In this document: in pieces, positions 48,257 through 60,244 of the stretch
Layout: every line of letters begins with the position of its first letter
How positions within the stretch are numbered: position 1 is the first letter of the stretch
DNA from: Pomacea canaliculata
Taxonomy: Eukaryota > Mollusca > Gastropoda > Architaenioglossa > Ampullariidae
NCBI RefSeq assembly: GCF_003073045.1
Contig: NC_037594.1
Span: 31,980,737 to 32,044,736 of the forward strand
Reading direction: 5' to 3'
DNA: 64,000 nucleotides
Notes under the pieces: generated by a model
What the model saw: only the letters and a program-made list of their open reading frames with translations
The model's database searches: none
What the model was told of the DNA's origin: nothing
Translations under genes and position numbers: made by a program

Positions 48257-51200
48257 GGAGTCCCGCTGCTGTTTACGTTGTCGTGACACAGTTAATGTGC
48301 ACTTTATCAAGAAGAATATTTTTAACTTTTTCAAAATCTTTCCAACGATCAGAAAGATTTGAAGCTTCAAGCACCTTCATCACATTCTGCCAGTCCCTCC
48401 TTTCTTAGTCTCACACTATGTCCATAAAAAACATGAAAAGATCGACCTCCAAGGTTTAGTATAAAACATATATTTTTCATATCTACAGTCGGGTGTTTAA
48501 CGAATATTTTAATACCTCTGTCCAAAGATTTTTTTTTAAATTAACTAATTTGCATGTGTTCTATATAAAGTTTAAGTCGAAAATTTTGTCATTTGGATTA
48601 ACGTGTTATTTTGTGGAAAGGGTGGGGTAGAGATTCGTTGTACTCATCGTTTTGTCATCATCGCTGTTCTACCAACGTTGTGTTATCATCATTGTGTCAT
48701 CACACCAGGGAATCTGTCAGAAGTCATCGAAATTTGAATCTCTTCAGTATTGCTACAACGACAGGGAAAAGTCTACAGTCAGTAGAAGACTTCTCTCTCT
48801 AGTCTTTTCTTAAACAGTTCTCAAAGAGATGTAGTGATGTTGGTTGGGTGGGAGTGATTCATGTGATGACCAAAGGCAAAAAAAATTCTGTGGGCTGTTT
48901 TCATCCAAAATACAAGTGTTTCTATCGTTTCTGATGATGCAGCGAGGAAGATTGAATTCTTTAATCAACCACAACAGAAGGCGTGTGGCTATTAGCAGTC
49001 GGTCCTCACACGTTTCCAGACATTTCATTTGATGTTGTCCTGGCATCTCTGGCACTCCTCTAACCTAGTTTATAAATAGACTTCAAACACTCCATTCCAT
49101 GAAACACTTCTGGTCACACTGGAGATCGGATCTTGCACTAGCAAAATAACAGCCAGCAAAAAGTGTCCAGCACATTTGAAACAACACCATGCTTTTCTTG
49201 TTCGTCGCCGACATTCGGCGAAGTCAATGGGTTCATTTGAAGTTCAAAACAAGGCAATTTCGACATCTTGTCTCGATAGTTTTATATTTGACCCCACACT
49301 GACCCCTTCTTTACTCCCAGGTAAAAAAAAAAGTAAGACCACCCAAAGGCTAGCTGACCCACCCCTACCTGTAAGCCCCCTTTTCTGTCAGTCCCTTGTC
49401 TTCAGATGACTAGTCCATGTGATAACTTTAAAAACAATTATAATCATTAACTTATCCATGTTTCATTTTTAAGTAGACCCGATTGAGGTTGGAAGTCTGA
49501 GGGTTGTAATCGTAAAGAAAATGTTTCTAGGTTGGAGACTTTAGTCATACCGAGGGCAGAGTAAACACCAGAAGCAGTTACAAGCGCAGCTCATGTCAGG
49601 TGGAAGTCGCGCGTAGGTGAGAAACGACCACTGGAGCCTGTCAGGTCCACGAAGGAAGGAGCAGTGGAGTCCTGCCATTGGCTGCAGGGACCTGGAGCGT
49701 TGATGACCCTTCCCCATGTCGTGGAGGGTTCCAGCAAGTCACAACAGCGGCTGTAGCAGTGGTGCAGACTCTGGTGTTGTCTGGACTGTCCAGGGTGCGT
49801 GGGAGAAGGAAAGACAGAAAGAGACAAAGACAGAAGGCCACACACATCCTTTCATTTTGAAGACCGCAACTCGTTTGACTTTTTTTACGGTTTACTGTAC
49901 AACCATCTTTTTTTCGGAATCTCCTTTCGGTTTGTTGGCGACTTTGCGAAGCGCAGCGCGTGCCGCCAATGTTCACTGGCTGTGTTCAATAATTATTGCA
50001 GTCTCCACGCCCCCGCCTTCTCTTCAAAGGGTAAAAGAGCGTGGCAGCCGCGGGCGCCCTCTTATAGCCCGTGGCAGTGAAGTATAACATCCCATTAGAG
50101 CTTCTGATGCTGGAGACAGGCGCCTCTCGTGAGCTGTCACTTGCGGGTCCTGATGACCACAGGCGAGCCGCCACTGCCGCCGTACAATCACTCACCTGAC
50201 AGCGCATAAAGGTGAGTTCCTGCACTTTTATTGGCCACCGCCTCTGTCCTCCTAACATTTTCTTGCCTCAGCCATATTTACTTATTCTCTCTGATAACTT
50301 TCTCTTTGTCCTTTTTTTTTTCTTGTCTATGTCTTCACTGGACCTGACTTTTCCATCATTGTCATCTGCTTTGTAATCATCGGCATAGTTATTGGTTTAC
50401 TTCTGTAAATTGAATTAATATAGAGAGACACCATGTTGGGAGATAGATGAGGGGGTGACAGTTAAACATCATAGTCAGGTGGTGACAGTTAAACATCATC
50501 ATATGCAGGCAAGTATTGTATCCTCAAAAAACCGAAGTGTACACAAATTTAATGGAAAGGTAACGTGCACAGGTCATTGTAGCAAAAAGTTTTTTCCAGG
50601 CTCTTGCAGGATGGATTACAGACATTGCGGCTGTACGCTGCCTCAGAATATTCAAAATAAGACACGAATAGGTCTGAAATTTATTTTTATTATTTTTATT
50701 AATATTAATTCTGCTGTTTAGAAAACATTTTAAAGTAGGTCGACCGCGCACGTGTGACGAAATGAAAGTGTGTACAGAACAAAGGTGAGCTGTGCACGAC
50801 ATACAAATATTGAGTCCGTTAAATCTGTTTGTACACCAATTCAGTTGGCTTCTGCCCTCGTGTCTCCTGCCCTTCAGGTAAATTTGTGTTGCAAAGTTAC
50901 AGTCGTCACAGTCATAACAACAAGTACTTAAGCAAGTCCCTTCATAAACAAACGTAAGCACTGGAGGCAGAAAACTTTCTAAGGTAGCCCTAACTTCTCA
51001 AGACGAATATTAAACTAAAGCTCGAGAAGTTTATCTACATGGGAATATTAATGATTCCCCGAGAATTGTGTCTCGAGTAGATATCAAAATTTCATTTCCT
51101 TTAAAAGTATCAGGAACTATTCTTTAGCCGACGGGCGGCTGTTTACAGAACGAGCCTAACATCCTCGTCAGAGGAGGTCATGAAGGTTTCTTCAGGTTGC

Positions 51201-51605
51201 CGGGGATGTGCGGTGTCGTCTGCCGGTAGGAGACATCTGTCTGTGGCGGTTGTCGTAGGAAGATACTAATGTTGTTGTAGCCGGAGTCTGTAGGCCTGTG
51301 GTGGTTGTTGTAGGAAGATACTAATGTTGTTGTAGAGGGATTCTGTAGGCCTGTGGCCTGTCATCAGACAACGGTTCTCGTGTTGTGTTGAAGCCTGCGC
51401 CGGGTGGTCAGCCCCAGGTACCCGGTGTCTGCACGTGCACGTCCTGAGGACTCATTCTCACGCTGCACGAAGCATGTTGCGCGTGCGGCAACATAACATC
51501 ATTAATATTGTACACCTTCCTGACCTGACAGTCAGCTTAAACAAACTGTTGACTTTCCCTAGCTCCCCCACTTGTCACAGTCTCTCTCCCCCTGCACTCG
51601 GGGTT

Positions 51606-51633
51606 TGTGTGCTTGTGTGTGTGTGTGAGAGAG

Positions 51634-51674
<41 letters not shown>

Positions 51675-51678
51675 TGTG
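51606..51678. repeat. (GT)n microsatellite
   Basis: GT repeats interrupted by GAGAGAGA. Confidence 0.95.
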
Positions 51679-52395
51679 TTTTATGCATTTCTACGTTCAC
51701 CTGTGCGTCCACACTTGCGAGCCTGCGTGTGTGTTTATGCTTTATCTCTTCTCTATATTGTGCTTCTCTCTGTAAGTGAGCATGTCTGTCTTTAACTCTG
51801 CACCTCTTTGTTTTGATTTTACTTCAGTATATTACTATACTTGGTTGCATTATTATTGTATACCGGATTGAGCTCTATATTTCTTTCTTATTTTATTTTT
51901 AGTGACTAACAAGTTACTTTCTCATAATACCGAAGTCTGGCTTACAGCATTTGGGAAAACTTTAGATACCGGCCTATCAATCCGGGGGAAACTGTAACAA
52001 CCAACAAACAAACAAACAAACAACCAAAAAAGCAAAACTTTCTCTATCACCATTCTGTTCGTTTCTCATTGCATCATGTTTGAAGCTCATCTCGGAAAAT
52101 TAGTTTTGATACATGTTTGTGTGAATGGCCGTTAGTATAACAGAAATCCCTGTCTCCCACCTGCTTCCTTGTATCTCCGTCACGACATTCTTGTCCTTTG
52201 AACTTTGTTACTTTCCAGACTATCTGGCCCCGTATGCAGGGAGCACCGATAGCGCCGCTAGAGGTACGATATCCCTTTCGTCACGATAGCGCGGGAAAAT
52301 TCGCATGCAGGGACCGCCGATAGCCGGCTATCGTAGCTCTACGGCTAATGGAGCCTCACCCCTCCGTTAGCTCGCTATCGTACCGAAAGCACAAG

Positions 52396-52608
52396 ATGGC
52401 GGACTGCATGTTCGGGGACCGTATTCTACGCTGTTTGCGCCACGAACTTGTTTTTCGGGACAGGAAACCTCCCCTGGACCGGTACAACGACCAACAACTT
52501 TACCAGAAATATAAATTTAGAAGACACGATGGTTTAGAACTGACAAATGACATTGCAGCAGCAATCGAATCATCGAATCGACGTGCGTGGCTTTCTCCAG
52601 TGTTACAG
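52396..52608 (+). pseudogene. Harbinger transposase, N-terminal exon only
   Basis: ATG at 52396 (AAGATGG context) starts MADCMFGDRILRCLRHELVF, followed by RDRKPPLDRYNDQQLYQKYK, FRRHDGLELTNDIAAAIESS and NRRAWLSPVLQ. The pattern R..PLD..ND..LY..YRF.R......T.R...LSP..Q is the N-terminal region of HARBI1-like transposases. The frame ends at a good donor (CAG|GTACTG at 52608). No following exon with the DDE triad is seen before the antisense SANT gene; the expected place is filled by a minisatellite. Confidence 0.78.
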
Positions 52609-52792
52609 GTACTGAATAAATCAGTTATTAATCTGCTGATAAAACTTGTTCAGCTTGTTGTCTATTTGATTTTAGCCGTGATTAGTTGCTTTTTAAATGA
52701 TATTTTAAATTTGAAAAAGGCAAAATTAACATCCTAGCTTAGGTATTGTGCAGACTAACATGACTGTAATGTGACAGTCAAACCTTCTAGTT

Positions 52793-53455
52793 CTTGACAT
52801 AGGATTTGCCCTGTGTGAGAGAGAGTTTGTGTGTGTTGAGGCTTTGTACTGTAACCCAAAAATTTTTAGTTTGCACTGCTGAATACCTGTTGCAGGGTGT
52901 GTGTGTGTGTTGATGCTTTGTAATGTAACCCACATTTTTTTTTTTTGCATTTCATCTCACTTCAGAATATGTGTTGCAGGTGTGTGAGTTTGTGTGTGTT
53001 GAGGCTTTGTACTGTACACAAATTTTATTTTGCATTGCATCTCACTGCTAAATACCTGTTGCAGGGTGTGTGTGTGTTGATGCTTTGTAATGTAACCCAC
53101 ATTTTTTTTTTTGCATTGCATCTTACTTCTGAATACCTGTTACAGGTGAGTGTGTGTGTGTTGAGACTATGTACTGTAACCCACATTTTTTTTTATTTCG
53201 CATTGCATCTCACTTCAGAATATGTGTTGCAGGTGAATGAGTTTGTGTGTGTTGATGCTTTGTACTGTAACCCACATTTTTTAGTTTGCATTGCATCTCA
53301 CTTTTGAGTAGCTGTTGCAGGGGGGGGGGGTGTGACTTTGTACTGTCACCCACATTTTTTCATTTTGCATTGTATCTCACTTCAGAATATGTGTTGCAGG
53401 TGTGTGAGTTTGTGTGTGTTGATACTTTGTACTGTAACCCACATTTTTTAACTGT
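52793..53455. repeat. Minisatellite of about 80-90 bp inside the Harbinger element
   Basis: About seven or eight units, each with GTGTGTGTTGATGCTTTGTA, CTGTAACCCACATTTTTTTT, a TTGCATTGCATCTCACTTC block and a TGTTGCAGGTGTG end. Units vary in T-run length. Confidence 0.88.
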
Positions 53456-54576
53456 ATACAGATCCACACTAATATACAAAAATGCATACACTGGCAGTAC
53501 TGCTAGTTTTAATTATCATTTATCTCTTTGTCTAGCTTGCTTATTCAGCGTTTAGCAGCCAGACTTCTAGTTTGAGATTTTAATTTCTAGTTCCATTTGG
53601 CTTATAATAGACTGCTTTTTGGTCTTTGAATGTTATATCATGAGCTGTTGCTCTGTATCTCCTTTGCTGGCTGTTTTTCTTTTTTTTCCTTCTAAGGGTT
53701 TTCCGGTTGTCCAGGGTGGTGTTGACAGGTAGAAGTTTGTCAACGATTTGAAGGGACTTGAATATTCTGTGGCAGAGCAAAGAAAAATATGTAGTAAATG
53801 ATGGTTGCAAGAGTGGCAATTAGATTTCTGCATATACATCAATAGCATTCTAAAGAAAAGTGATGTTATCCACAAACTGATTTAGTGTAAAGTGTCAGAA
53901 AATTATCAATCCTGCAAAAATGGACAGAAAATATCATTTAAATGTGGATATATATATATTTGTGTGTGGATGCAATTATTCACTTTTCATTGTGTTTTAA
54001 AATGTGTGATTGTGACTGTTTGAGAGTAAAATAAATGTCACTATGTAAATTTTAAGATATTGTGTGTTACTTGTTGAGATGGCAACATGTTGCACACAAA
54101 CTTCAGAACACAGCATTCTGCGCGCAAAGTTCACAATAGAGCCACCGTAAAACATGAATTCATTCAGCCTGCTTACCTCCTGTGAATCTGGACCATTCAC
54201 TGGAATAAAAAAAACATGTCTTAAAAATTGTACTTCATTTAATCAACAAGCATATAGCTGATGTATAAACAATAAAAGAAAAGTAAATAATGGTTGCATT
54301 TGAGGCAAGATTAAACCAAGCCATTTCAACCTGTGGTGCTGTGTCAACAGTTACCAAGAATGTAAAGCGTGTAATATTAACAATTATAAGTGTGATTTAA
54401 ACATCCAACGCATACAATATGTTTCACTGCTCCCCTCCCTACATCCAGCTGATTTGCAAACATAATCACATTTTCTATTATAATATTATAATTTCATAAA
54501 AAATATAAATAAAAATAAGTAATTATTCTGTCATTTAATGTTTTATATACTTTTTTTTAGCCAGTTAATGTGTCAC

Positions 54577-54974
54577 TTACCTCCAATACCACTGATCAGG
54601 GAGAGGTGTTATTGCCAAGGATCGCAGCAACAGCCTCTTCATATTCAGGTGGTGGCATTCCCTTGTCGCCAACTGTTTTATTTGCCTCGCTTTTTTTTTT
54701 TTTTTTTTTTTTGAAGCATTGTCTATTTTTGTAGATCCATTTATCTTTATTTCTGGTACAGAACAGCCACCCTGCTTGCCGACACCTTGGCCGCGATTTT
54801 TTTTTTCCAAATTTCTTTTTTTTTTTTTTTTTGGTTTGTTTGTTTGGTGGGGTTTTTTTTTTTTTTTGGTACCGTTCTTTTGTTGGAGAAGCAGCTGGAA
54901 AGAATTTTGTCTTTCATGGATATCTCCTCTAACAAAATTTTTATTTCCATGTCACTGAAATTGGCTTTTCGCAT
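54577..54974 (-). pseudogene. Harbinger second ORF: SANT/Myb-like DNA-binding protein remnant
   Basis: The ATG at 54974-54972 starts MRKANFSDMEIKILLEEISM, then KDKILSSCFSNKRT and, after an A-rich insertion, KKEIWKKKIAAKVSA. This is the RK.NFS..E...LL.E....K..LF.......T...K...W..I...VN pattern of the SANT/Myb-like partner protein of Harbinger transposons, which helps the transposase reach the nucleus and the element ends. A further piece, GDKGMPPPEYEEAVAAILGN at about 54670-54610, fits the proline/acidic tail of the same protein and ends near a donor (GGTAAGT, about 54585). Poly(A) runs, a stop and shifted frames show decay. Confidence 0.65.
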
Positions 54975-55984
54975 ATGTTTCGTTTCCCGTTTTTCTGCAA
55001 CTAGGACATCGTCAGGGAGAAAAAGTAAACGCTACTTTTAAAACAAATACATGCGCAGTAGCGCATGAAAATCGGGCCTACCCGGAAGCTATTTATAGAA
55101 CTGCCTTCCCGCGCCGAAAGCAAGTGGAGCTCTATCGGCGTGTCCCTGCATACCACGTTAGTGGGGAGACTATCGCTGCTATAGCTTTCGGACCGAAAGG
55201 CTCTATCGCTACGATTGGCTAACGGTGTTTCTTGCATACGGGGCCTGGACTACATCTTTATGATGCTTGGAAATGCATGTTGTTGTTGTTGTGGTCACAT
55301 GACAGCCCGAGCATGACCAGAGGGAGGAATGCTAAGCGAGAGGAAAGAGCGGGGAATGTGGACTGTGAACGAGCTTACTGATGGTGAGATCTCTATCTCA
55401 CAGTGTTCACATCCTGCTCGTGACACCGGGCCCTTCATTAGGCTGTCACTGCTCACAATTACATGTTTCGTAATCACCGGCCAGGCGTGAAATTTCTGGT
55501 TGATATTTCATGTGTTTAGAGTTTAGGTTATTGTTATTATTATTATTATCGTGATAGTTCTTAATTTCTAAAGGTGTGAGTGCGCGTGCGTGTTTATATC
55601 TGTGGATGGGAGTGTGTCTGTGTGCATATGCAGTGTGTGTGTGTGTGATTGTATGCAGTGTGTGTGAGAGAGTGCGTATGTGAGCGCGTCTGGCTACGGA
55701 GTCGGTCTCCACATCCGGTTCATTGATCTGCGCATGTCTTGCGTCATGGCAACGGAGCGCAGCAGCTCTTAGCGCCGGAGCGGAGTCCTGGCCTCCTGTT
55801 TAAAGAGCACTTTGCAGCGCGATCAATTTTAGAGAAAATAAATTTGTTTGTGGACAAGATTAGGCACTCCGACTGTTCTCTTGACCACTTGTTCCCGCCG
55901 CGCGCAGGGCGCCAAAATATTCCGCCACTCGCTTTGTCTTACACAACCACCCTCGGGTAGCAGGCTACCCGTCCTTCACGTGGG

Positions 55985-56120
55985 GCATGCTTCTCTACTG
56001 CTCTCTACTACTTCTCTACTTCTTGTGTATTGCTTCTCTACTGCTTCTTTGCTGCTTTTCTGTTGCTTCTCTACTGCTCCTCTGTTGTTTCGCTATTGCT
56101 TCTCCACTGCTTCACTGTCA
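55985..56120. repeat. Degenerate TTGCTTCTCTACTGC repeat
   Basis: Pyrimidine-rich units of about 10-16 bp (TGCTTCTCTACTGCT and variants). Confidence 0.75.
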
Positions 56121-59100
56121 GTCTTCTTGTTTCAAGTCTGTTTAGTAGAAGTGTAGAGGGGCTGAAACAATTCGGCAAAAACACTGAAAGGAAAACAGCC
56201 TCAGCCATTCTTCGTTGTCTCTTTGATCAGTCCAAGCTCCGCTAATTTTTTTTCCTTCTCTCTCTCTTTCTTTGTTTTTATTTAGTTCGTTTTTTATTTG
56301 TGTTATGTTCAATCTTTCGTCTTTTGTTTCTCTCCCTCTCTAAATTAATTAATTGAACATTTACATCTCTCAGCATGTGCGTGTGTGTGCACGTGCGCCT
56401 TTCTGTACAGTGTGATCTGTCATCACTTATTTGAGACACACAAACACCTGATGGAGCTGGCTATGGACACGTGGCACTCAGGTGCAAACCCTGGATCCGC
56501 CCCACACAAACTTTTATGTAGCCACCCAGCAGTTCCACAAGCATTGAAAAACTTTCTGGTAACCAGCTCTTGCAGTTCTTGTGCCATGATGTATACTGCT
56601 GCTGTTCACAGATGATGAGAAGCCGGAGGAGGAAGGAAAAGGAGTAAATTGTTTACAGCTCATGTCTCTAAAGTAATGTGCTGTGCACAAAAAACAATAA
56701 TATACAAATACATATTCAAACTAGTACACTTACGTCAATCGAAACATATTAACAAATATATAAATAATAATAACAAATAATAACAACAATAAGACAACAT
56801 CAAAAGAAGCAGGATCTGGCAGTCAAGGAAAGTAAGGAGAAAGTCTGAACACATCGTCTGAAGATGTTGCAACCGATGCGAAGGTTCCTTAAGTGTGAAC
56901 GGAAAGAATGAATCTGGCGAGTGAGTCTGGGCTCGTGCTCCATCGTGAGAGGCTGGGGAGACCTGTCAGGATGAGGCTGTCATTTCCTGCAGGTGTGTGT
57001 TGGCACAAAGGATGAGTCTGACTCCTCACAGACACTTTCTCAGAAGGTTGAAGCTGCTCCTACCGCGTCACTTGATGGAGTCTAATGGTCAGGGTACTCG
57101 ACTGTCGAGCGAAAACTATTCTGTCCAGCAGAAAATGGTATCTGATAAATCAGGCAATATAGAGGCAGTATCTGATTCATTATTATCTAATTCATTAGAC
57201 CTATAGCTCGTGACAGAATGAACCACTTTCATTACCGGACCCTACGTGGGTCATCGCTGTTTCTGCAGACTGCACAGATGTAGGGACCACCAGCACCGTG
57301 GACAGGCCTTTATGCAAATACAAACACTATTTTGCATTTGTTTCTTCTTTGCACTATAAACACCGCTTTAATATTTTTCTGGCATTTATTGACTTTTTAT
57401 GAAAGTGCTCCATCAGTTCGCTGGATCATTTCATTCTGAAGAATCCTTTCATAAAACCAATAAACATTTAGTTAACACAAGAAATAACAAAACTAAAAGC
57501 ACGTTTTAGTAAATTCAATATGGTTTCTCTGAATCATTTGTTAATAACACTACTGTAGCAGTAGCAGCAGCAGTAGTAGTAGTAGCTCAAGTTTAAAATA
57601 TATCGAAACAGTCTAAGAATGACAATATAAAATTTCTTTTGGGATTTTAAACTCTGTTTGACTTAAAGTTCTAGTAAGATGGATTTTTTTCCAGCGACAA
57701 AGTTGAACTACTGGGTACAATTACTATTTCCAAAATTCTAAGCTAAAAATACCTTCAACGTGCAGGAGGAAATCGTGACGTCACGCTTGTACATAGATAC
57801 GTCATTTGCTCCCACTTCTCCTGAGACTTTCATAACGAAGCCGTATTTCTGTACATTTTCTGGTGTGTGTTGTTGGCCTCTTCCTGTACATCGTGATGTT
57901 TAAAGGCCTGTATCTAAATAACGGATAAGCGGAATCTCACCCAGATGTCGGGAACAGTATCTTGCACTGAACCAGTAGACTAATACTTACATCTCACTGG
58001 TTCTTGCAGCAATCGAATGATTATCACTTTACGGACTGTCGGAGTTCCTAAAGGCCAAGGCAAAACAAATTTGAAGCCTTCTCTTTTTTTTTGTTTTATT
58101 TTTCTAATCTTTTTACACAAAACGCTTTGAGAACTATGTTTAAAGGAGCCTTCGAGTATCTTCTGAGTTCACTGAGCACAGGTAAGAGCTGAGATAGTTC
58201 GACGAGTTCAAGGTAACAGACTACGGGAATAAAAACTTTACGACCTCCAATAAAACCTGTTTTTTTCCTAAAGACAAGTTTTATGTAGCTGTCACGGAAG
58301 CAGACAAGAAACCGCCGTTACAAGAGAACCGAAGATCATCACTCACTTGTTTGTTGGACGAATGATGTCCTCTGTAAACTGGACAAATGAAAGGAATTTT
58401 GAAAGTAAATTAGTGAGATTATTGTACCTCATTTTTTAAAGACCCCAAATTTCCCAGGGTTGCCACAAATTCTTTTGCCTTTTTTCTTTCCTGAGTAAAA
58501 CACCAACACATGGTCTTGTACCGAACATATCACCTGACACACCGATAGACACCTCACTCTGAGCATAGTATACACATTGGTCAGGCTAAGCTTACGAACC
58601 AAAACTCCTTTAGATGTTCACACCTGATGACACGAAGCTAATATTTTACGATATCAACCAACGTGCGTATTTTCCTGTCAGTAAATTCTGTCCTATTCAC
58701 TCTCTGTCTCTCTGTGTGTGTCTTGTAAGGGAGAGATTGAGAAGAAAAGCATTTAAACCTTCTATAGCTCTGACCCTCCAGCTCAAGTTTGTCAATGGAG
58801 GCTAAATGCGGGCTGATTGTTCCCTTAACGCAGTTTTGCCGCCTCCCATTCTGAGTGTATTTGACTTGCACCTGGACATGCAACGGCAATTTACCGACCC
58901 GCCACACACCGTTGTGCCGCCATGTCGCCCAACCTCCAAATGCTGGCTTGGCCACAAGCAGGGAGGATGGCCATGAAAGGATGGAGGATGGGGGAGAAGT
59001 GTGTGGACAGGGGGGTAGGCAGGTAGGGGGGACAGTCTAGCTGCCTGCGGGGGACGTTTTGTACTGGGGTTCGTGCTTGTGTGCACACAGTATCGATATG

Positions 59101-60066
59101 CACCATGGAGCAGCACCAGACTTGAACAGCTCACCATCGATCTCTCACAGTACTCACCTATTGGAGCCACTTCTTGTCACCACCACCCGTCTGCTGCCCA
59201 ACGGTTTGGGGATTAGGGAGGGACGAGAAGGTCGCAGCATCCCACGCCGGCCTCCTCGTGCAGGTCTGAAGTGCCGAGAGAAAAGTTTTGTCTCCGAGTT
59301 TGAACAGCGCTCCACGTCGCTTTCAGACATCTTGGCCGGGGGACGAGGGTGGTCTCTACTCGCCTCCATGTTTGTCGGGACTGGAGTCGCTGAATGCTCA
59401 GTCAACACACCGCACCATAACATGATCATAGAAACAAGCTAGTCTTCCTTGGCTGGACCTTATGTGACAGTTTTTTTTTAATGGTCTGATATGATTTCGA
59501 ATGCTCAAGACATGCAATATGCAGTAGACACAATTGCTCGTGCGCGCAAACACACACAGGTGACACGAACTTAGCTTAAAACCTATCAAAATATCGTCAA
59601 CAAGATGGTTATTAAGGAGGCATCAAGACAACCAAGTTTCTCGAGAAGCGGGTAGGAGATCTGATTCAAGGGGAGAGCAGTTCTGAAGCCGCCCAGGGGA
59701 GATCATCCTTCAGACGTGCTCCGGCATACTGACCTGCATCCCGTCCACCCCACTGGTCTCAAGTCGACTGGAATCGATGGGGGACGAGATTATTGTCAAG
59801 GGTCATAAAGGCTGTTAAGGATGACACAGAACAGTCCATCAACACCACCACGAGCTTCCACTTCATCGCCACGTGCTAATATTTGATTGTCTTTACAATG
59901 GCCGCGCCAGCCATGACCATGAAAATATGATTTGGCACCAACATGGCGAGCTGGACCATGTTGCTGTCGGAAATCTGGCATTTGTCACCGCCAGGCGGCA
60001 GCAGGCGCGCCTTTGTAGAAATCACATGACAGGTTGGCATCCGCATGCAAGTCCACGAGTGTTTGA

Positions 60067-60244
60067 CTTCCTAGGTTATCTAAGTCAAGTGATCTTCCTC
60101 CCAGATTACCGAATGCAAATGAGTGTTGTCCTAGATTATCAAATGCAAGTGGATATCCTTCCACATTACTTGATACAAGTGGCTTTCCTTTAAAATTCCC
60201 TGGTACGAGGGGATGTTGTGACCAGCAGCTTGACTCAAGTAGGG
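60067..60244 (-). repeat. Six 30-bp tandem units with an open decapeptide frame
   Basis: On the minus strand the units read HPLVPGNFKG, KPLVSSNVEG, YPLAFDNLGQ, HSFAFGNLGG, RSLDLDNLGS and QTLVDLHADA, inside an open frame of 102 codons (60293-59985). A further related unit, PLALDNLSGKDL, lies at about 60518-60480 in another open stretch. No flanking exon or known family was recognised. Confidence 0.6.

Larger units (their letters stand above)
47269..52225. other. Spacer between the LINE and the Harbinger element
   Basis: No supported gene. It includes the TCA/TCG array, a GT microsatellite (51606-51678), a duplicated GTGACAGTTAAACATCAT segment near 50455-50500 and a near-duplicate TTGTTGTAGGAAGATACTAA segment near 51250-51330. 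Segments 49590-50250 and 51120-51440 are GC-richer and may be regulatory or untranslated, but nothing shows this directly. Confidence 0.5.
52226..55245 (+). mobile_element. PIF/Harbinger DNA transposon, 3,020 bp, decayed
   Basis: The left end GGCCCCGTATGCA is exactly repeated, inverted, at the right end, and similarity continues through CACCG-TAGC. TIR-like motifs (ATGCAGGGAC, CGATAGC, GCTATCG) recur at 52300-52380 and, inverted, at 55140-55200, as expected of subterminal transposase-binding repeats. Inside are the first exon of a Harbinger transposase on the plus strand and a SANT/Myb-like ORF on the minus strand, the standard two-gene Harbinger layout. The DDE core of the transposase is absent. 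No clear 3-bp target duplication was found. Confidence 0.85.

Noticed and set aside
55739-55960. 73-codon frame ending RQNIPPLALSYTTTLG, vaguely like a retroelement linker
   Set aside because: The resemblance is too weak and no neighbouring retroelement domain is present.
58802-59442. Open frames of 122-127 codons on both strands
   Set aside because: Low-complexity Pro/His/Arg composition without recognisable motif; open because of GC-richer sequence.
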